Positions 58,962-64,000 of a stretch of 64,000 bases of DNA are shown in pieces (position 1 is the first letter of the stretch; the number at the start of each line of letters is the position of its first letter). Source of the stretch: Petrosia ficiformis (Eukaryota > Porifera > Demospongiae > Haplosclerida > Petrosiidae); assembly GCA_947044365.1 (NCBI GenBank), contig OX345638.1:1293701-1357700 (forward strand), given 5' to 3'. Made by a program: the position numbers and the translations under genes. Below the pieces are notes generated by a model. The model saw only the letters and a program-made list of their open reading frames with translations. It had not been told where the DNA came from and did not search any database.

Positions 58962-61900
58962 ATGGCGAACGCAACACCCTATGCCTTACAGATAGGCAAC
59001 GTCCTTTATGGAGGAATAGATAGTAGTATACCTGGTCATGGCGGGGAGAAGTGTTTGCAGTACCTGGATAGGAATCTGATGGTTTTAGATACGGCCATAG
59101 GTATGATATATAATTTATTATCATGGTTATTATTGTACTTATACAATATCTATGTTATTGTACATATCTTTCACATCCTTTAGCTACTACAATGATGATA
59201 ATTGTTTTTATTTTTGCATTGAAGACATACTCATTTCCTCAGATGAAGTTGAAACCTGTAGAGCCTGCTAGTAAACAGGTTTTACTGGTTATCTTGTGTC
59301 TAGTTTTAGGTGTGGAATTGGGTTACAAATTTTCGTCTAAACAAGTTCTCTACCTTTTAAACCCTTGTCATGTGATCACAATGGTGGAGGTATGTGTAAA
59401 TATAGTCTGTCCAGTCAGCCTGACCCATAATTATTTCCAATCTAGAATTTAAAATTTTTTTATTAATAACATCTAAATTTTATTTCATTGTGAGATATAC
59501 ATACATGCATACACACACATATACACTCGTACATACACACACGTATACACTCGTACATACATACATACATACATACATACATACATACATACTTACATAC
59601 ATACATACATACATACATACACACACAATTATATATGTACATACTCACATGTGCAATTGTGCATACTTTATCTTGTAGATATATCTGCTTGGTGCTAAGC
59701 AATCCCCATCGTCAATGGCAACATTGAGGTATGATATTTATATACATGTACATGTATAATACATTTTGTGTACAACCATCACAACAGCATACCTAGCTAA
59801 TAAGTATACCATACTGGACGAATTGAAAACAAAATAATGAACAAGATATATTATGGGAGATAAAAACAATTCACCATACACTAAAGGAAAAAAAAAACAA
59901 GAAGCTAGCCTAGGGATATAACTATAGTAATATAAAAATGTGGGTCATTACATTCAAAATTGTATAATACTTATACAAACCACAGAATACAATAATTTCA
60001 TGCTTGAGTAAGAACAAAAACATCCTGATATAACACTAACAATGTCAGTACTCCTGACATAATTCTTATACCATATGAGACTATATAAATGTAACATAAT
60101 TTTGTGACTTCTTGAAACAACCAAAATGTGTGAGGTCGAGATGAACATGAATGACCTTTAATTAATAGTATTCATAGCAAGTTTGTTTAGCTATATATAA
60201 TTGTTTAGAATAGAGTATTAAGCCTGTATATATAGCTGTATGATGTTACAGATATCATAGCACCCCACATGGTGGTTACTTTATTGTATATGGCCTCCAC
60301 AGTAAAAATCACTTCTACTCATGTAACATAGGCCTGCTTCAGGCTGCTTGTGTTATCATGGTATGCTATACATGATTTCATATGATCGATGAATTGGTGC
60401 TAAAATGAATATTCCTTCTAGGTATTCAAATACTTGCTTTCTTAATGAACGAATACTTGAATATTTGCTTGCTTACTCATCATATATTGTTTCTTGTAAG
60501 ATATTAAGTATTAGCTCACCATTTTGCTGTAAGTAGTTACAATAGATGTTTATAACAGCAACCACTGTGTTTTTATTTTTCGTTCTCTGATCTACAAGAC
60601 TAGAAACCAGTAACACAAGGCAAGAAACTTCTCCGCCACCATTTAATTTTCTTAATAATTGCACATGTTTTGTTTCTGTACATACATGTAAACATCAAAC
60701 AAATAATTGAATACCAAAAAAATACATTCGAGTACTAAAATAATGGACGAATATTCGAATATTTCAACAATAAAAATCATTTTGTGTGTATAATTATACA
60801 TGTAAAGGGTAACCAGTGTTTCTGATAAGCTTACATGTATATGACGCACCATTGGCTCAAAGAGGTTCTTATTTGGCACTGCATAGTTCTCTCTTTGGGC
60901 AGTTAATTATAATTATATTATCACTAACAGCATTAACTCTTTGTTAATTAGCTCAAGATACGTATATTCCCAATGGCGCATACACTAACCATTTTTGAGC
61001 CAATTTGGCCCATGCTTGAAAACTTATCAAAAACTCTGAGGGTAACACATTTAGGCCTACTCTACATGAACTATAATGTTCATAATTAATTGAGTTATCT
61101 GTAATCTCATTATATTAATTATTAAATTATTATGTATTAATAATCTCATTATTAATTATTATTAATTATTATTAATGAATTATTAATCATTGTATAGATT
61201 ATTGATTCATTATCTATATGGTGCACTAATTGCCATGGTTCTTCCAGACACACATGCAAGACTGGTACGTTTGCTTGTTTCAACATAATAATAATTATAA
61301 CATGGAATAAGTGTTTGTGATAAGCTCATATGGTACACCATTGGCCCAAAGAGCTTCTTATTTGGCACTGCACAGTTCTCTCTTTGGGCCAGATGATGCA
61401 GTTAATTATGATTATATTGTCACTAACAGCATTAACTCTTTATTAATTAGCTCAAGATATATTCCCAATGGTGTACACACTAACTATTGTTGAGCCAATT
61501 TGGCCCATGCTTCAAAATGTATCACAACCTCTGCATGGAAATGATGGGACAACTGTGTTTATATTGTACTTCTCAACGATTATTTATTTCCTTTTCCTCC
61601 TCTTCCTCCCTTTTCTACTCTGCCTCTGACTCCCACCTACTCCCTACTAAATCTACTTTCTCCCTCTCCTCTCCATCACCTTTTTTCTACACCTCATCCT
61701 CTGTTCCTCTTACCTCCTCCTCCTCTTCCTTTCCTTCTTTAAGTTGCCTTTTGAAGTTCCAATGTACTGGATTCAACATGCTTTGATATTTTTTATAATT
61801 CCTCCTTATCTTGTATATACTTTCGGTAAGCAGACCTGAAACCTATCCAGTTCCTTATTCTTTAATCTGTTGATTCCTGTAGGAATTGAGTCCTTAGAAC

Positions 61901-62294
61901 CTATGAAGGAATGGGCATGGTCTTGCTTTTCTGGAATATTGTTTGGTATTCATCACCTGTACATCATGCAGCCTATTGCTATGGTAATCAATTTTCAATC
62001 AGCTACACTTATCACACTCACTACATTACTATCATACTGACATAGTAATCATTTTAGTTACAGTACCACCATAGTTACAGTATCACCATAATTACATACT
62101 TCATTCTTGTCCTACAGTTTACTCAAGTGAATCTGAACTTTATTCTCTGTCCTTCGAACGCAGATCCTTTTAATGGTCCATATTATCGTCTAGCTGCCAT
62201 TTTTCATCAAGCTTTTTGTCTCCTTACTCTCGGGAAGATATATTCTATAGCCCTCCACTTCTTAATACCCAAATCAAAAAAGAAGAAACATTAA
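58962..62294 (+). CDS. TMEM164: TMEM164 membrane acyltransferase
   Basis: Seven exons: 58962-59100, 59184-59389, 59679-59728, 61198-61264, 61744-61825, 61883-61983, 62118-62294; phases close to 273 residues (human 297). TMEM164 is a multi-pass membrane protein reported as an acyltransferase making C20:4 ether phospholipids linked to ferroptosis. Landmarks: N-terminal VLYGGIDSSIPGHGG, hydrophobic segments at about 48-58, 78-95, 100-120 and several in the second half, YLLNPCHVITMVE with Cys108-His109, LPFEVPMYWIQH, FGIHHLYIMQPIA, and TQVNLNFILCP followed by DPFNGPYYR. The lysine-rich tail KSKKKKH may be a cytosolic retention signal. Start ATG follows a GTG codon; the context GTGATGG is adequate. 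Divergent from AMMECR1. Confidence 0.93.
59500..59640. repeat. CATA microsatellite in TMEM164 intron 2
   Basis: (ACATACAT)n with ACACACGTATACACTCGT variants, in the 289-bp intron before exon 3. Confidence 0.85.
59965..60165. mobile_element. MITE E end and MITE D end, fragments
   Basis: 59974-60005 matches the left end of family E (ACAAACCACAGAATACA). 60125-60160 (GAGATGAACATGAATGACCT) matches the end of family D. Both lie in TMEM164 intron 3 and are incomplete. Confidence 0.45.
60405..60775 (+). mobile_element. hAT-like MITE family J, copy 2
   Basis: Shares AAGTATTAGCTCACCATTTT, ATAGATGTTTATAACAGCAA and ACAAGGCAAGAAACTTCTCC-like blocks with 14249-14612. Diverged and with poor ends. In TMEM164 intron 3. 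Confidence 0.6.
60812..61040 (+). mobile_element. MITE family A, copy 6
   Basis: AACCAGTGTTTCTGATAAGC to AACTTATCAAAAACTCTGAG, about 230 bp with both GGCACTGCA and CACTAACAGCATTAAC blocks. TMEM164 intron 3. Confidence 0.8.
61309..61533 (+). mobile_element. MITE family A, copy 7
   Basis: AAGTGTTTGTGATAAGCTCA to AATGTATCACAACCTCTG. Nearly intact and close to copy 6; both ends carry matching G-for-T changes (GTGATAAG, TATCAC), so the inverted repeat stayed paired. TMEM164 intron 4. Confidence 0.8.
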
Positions 62295-62399
62295 ATTCAT
62301 GTTTATAATTAAAATCCACATCTAGTGAATGAATGAAAAGACGTGTTAATTAGTGTAAACTTATGTGTATCTACACTCATACAAACCATTAGTAAATGT

Positions 62400-62690
62400 T
62401 CGTATGTACACATGTATGTGTATACGTAGCTATGTATGTATGTGTGTATAGATGTATGTGTGTATGTATGTATGTACATATGTGTATGTATATATATATG
62501 TATGTATGTATGTACGTACATATGTATGTATCTATGTATCTATGTACATGTATCTGTGTATGTGTGTATGTATGTATGTATGTGTGTATGTTTGTGTGTA
62601 TGTATTTGTGTTTATATGTATGTACATATGTGTATGTATGTATATGTGTATGTATGTATATATGTATGTATGTTGTATGTATGTAAGTCG
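62400..62690. repeat. TATG/TGTG array after TMEM164
   Basis: (TATG)n with GTGTGTATG and TACATATG variants, starting about 110 bp after the stop codon. Confidence 0.85.
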
Positions 62691-62840
62691 AGCATTATGC
62701 GAATGATTAATAATTGTAAACATTATTTGATTTTAACATTAATTTTATTAATTTATTTAATTACATGTTGAATTATGATGTAAAATGATAATGGTATATT
62801 ACATGTACTTCTGTTTATGTAATAATAATTGTAATTATGT

Positions 62841-63250
62841 ATGAAGTGAATTATAATGATTTATGCACAATAATGTACTGAACGCACATTGATTAAGTGT
62901 ATGAAGTGAATTATAATGATTTATGCACAATAATGTACTGAACGCACATTGATTAAGTGTATGAAGTGAATTATAATGATTTATGCACAATAATGTACTG
63001 AACGCACATTGATTAAGTGTATGAAGTGAATTATAATGATTTATGCACAATAATGTACTGAACGCACATTGATTAAGTGTATGAAGTGAATTATAATGAT
63101 TTATGCACAATAATGTACTGAACGCACATTGATTAAGTGTATGAAGTGAATTATAATGATTTATGCACAATAATGTACTGAACGCACATTATGAAGTGAA
63201 TTATAATGATTTATGCACAATAATGTACTGAACGCACATTGATTAAGTTT
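62841..63250. repeat. 60-bp satellite, seven essentially identical copies
   Basis: Unit starts ATGAAGTGAATTATAATGAT and ends ACGCACATTGATTAAGTGT. Copies start at 62841, 62901, 62961, 63021, 63081, 63141 and 63191. Copy six lacks its last 10 bases (GATTAAGTGT), so the last copy is out of register. No substitutions are seen between copies. Confidence 0.95.
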
Positions 63251-63337
63251 TATTTAATTAATATTTAATAATCCATTGTGATGGGAAATTTTGTATCTAT
63301 AATGTGATACCTAATATTATAATCGTTTTTATCACTC

Positions 63338-63504
63338 ATGCACTCCAACCAACTTGAAGACCTTGAAGACCTTGAAGAAGATATGAGTACAATGAAAGAT
63401 GAAGGTTAATAATTACTGAAGCCAATTAGTGCCTTTCCAATATTAATATTAAAATTATTATTAGCTAGTGTAGGAAACAGTAGTGCTCCCAGCTCTCATA
63501 TCAG
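63338..63504 (+). CDS. Possible 5' end of an unrecognised gene
   Basis: Two candidate exons, 63338-63404 (MHSNQLEDLEDLEEDMSTMK, then DE) and 63465-63504 (ASVGNSSAPSSHI). The donor is GAAG|GTTAAT, the acceptor TTATTAG and the next donor TCAG|GTAGTT, with consistent phase. The acidic LEDLEDLEED stretch would be a short helix. The next exon is unclear: an acceptor at 63619 leads into the palindrome at 63625. No family is recognised, and random AT-rich sequence could produce this. Confidence 0.3.
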
Positions 63505-63624
63505 GTAGTTAATAATAATGAAGTGTTAACTAGTGTAATTGAGTATGTAGCTTATTATAATGTGTATGCACAACATAATAATTATAAATATTATTAACAT
63601 TATGCAAATTTCTTTTAAGTGACT

Positions 63625-63692
63625 CAAGGTTTTTGAAAGCCGACATTCATAATTATTATAATAATTATGAATGTCGGCTTTCAAAAACCTTG
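63625..63692. repeat. Perfect 68-bp palindrome
   Basis: Arms of 34 bases, CAAGGTTTTTGAAAGCCGAC then ATTCATAATTATTA, are fully complementary with no spacer (centre between 63658 and 63659). Pairing fails outside 63625 and 63692. It may be a minimal foldback transposon. Confidence 0.95.
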
Positions 63693-64000
63693 GATCCATG
63701 TTGAGTATGACAAATTACTCATAGATTACTCATTTTTTTATGACTTACATAGTCCGTGCATTTAAACACTTGAATTATGTATGAATTCTACTGACACATG
63801 TACAAGCCTGAATGTACTGTACATTATGTATGTATAATTATAAGTACAATTTATTATGTGTACAATTATTATGTGTACAAAATTATAATTTATGTTTGTA
63901 TGTATTAACATTACATAATGTACACATAATTATAATTATATTATATGTATACGTAATATTTATGTCCCATTTGAATGTTTGAGCAACTGATGGTAATATA
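63693..64000. other. Right edge, no gene seen
   Basis: AT-rich sequence with repeated ATTATGTGTACAATTAT and TAATTATAATTAT words; nothing else is supported. Confidence 0.5.

Noticed and set aside
62835..63170. Minus-strand frame with a perfect 20-residue repeat (CINHYNSLHT...)
   Set aside because: The 60-bp satellite happens to be a multiple of three. There is no start context, no flanking coding sequence, and the frame ends at the array edges.

Overview
This is a eukaryotic window and almost certainly animal. Every gene has spliceosomal GT-AG introns. The gene set is a Ski/Sno corepressor, AKAP14, NCK, MED14, a GAP1-type RasGAP with a BTK zinc motif, AMMECR1 and TMEM164. Genes are packed with 81-243 bp between neighbouring start codons. 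Phase-consistent short exons sit in AT-rich introns swollen by simple repeats and small non-autonomous transposons. This pattern suggests a compact non-bilaterian genome, perhaps a sponge; the species cannot be fixed from the sequence alone.

Layout: (1) 1-3454, minus strand, a Ski/Sno-family gene running off the left edge. (2) 3698-5067, plus, AKAP14. (3) 6716-16744, minus, NCK, with one 9 kb intron. (4) 16987-38245, plus, MED14, 27 exons. (5) 38463-54320, plus, RASA2/3-type RasGAP, 25 exons. (6) 56239-58880, minus, AMMECR1. (7) 58962-62294, plus, TMEM164. (8) A weak start of another plus-strand gene may lie at 63338. Exons were reconstructed by hand from splice signals, unbroken reading phase and remembered family conservation. 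In the five complete multi-exon models (AKAP14, MED14, RASA, AMMECR1, TMEM164) and in NCK, all junction phases close exactly, and the summed lengths are multiples of three.

Organisation: three gene pairs are divergent over very short shared promoters (Ski/AKAP14 243 bp, NCK/MED14 242 bp, AMMECR1/TMEM164 81 bp). MED14 and the RasGAP are tandem with 217 bp between stop and start. The genes are mostly cell-signalling and transcription housekeeping functions with no evident shared pathway. NCK and the RasGAP both act in receptor tyrosine kinase/Ras signalling. Ski and MED14 both act in transcription.

Introns and gaps carry at least ten families of short dispersed elements with terminal inverted repeats, two tRNA-derived SINE families, and many micro- and minisatellites. 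The satellites are dominated by the self-complementary TACATG hexamer and by GGAT, TATG and TATC tetramers. No transposase, reverse transcriptase, viral gene, rRNA or CRISPR was found. The most unusual signals are repeats built from splice sites: a 22-bp minisatellite derived from the 5' splice site of RASA exon 15, and a triplicated 3' splice site before MED14 exon 8. Also notable are a perfect 68-bp palindrome and a seven-copy identical 60-bp satellite.
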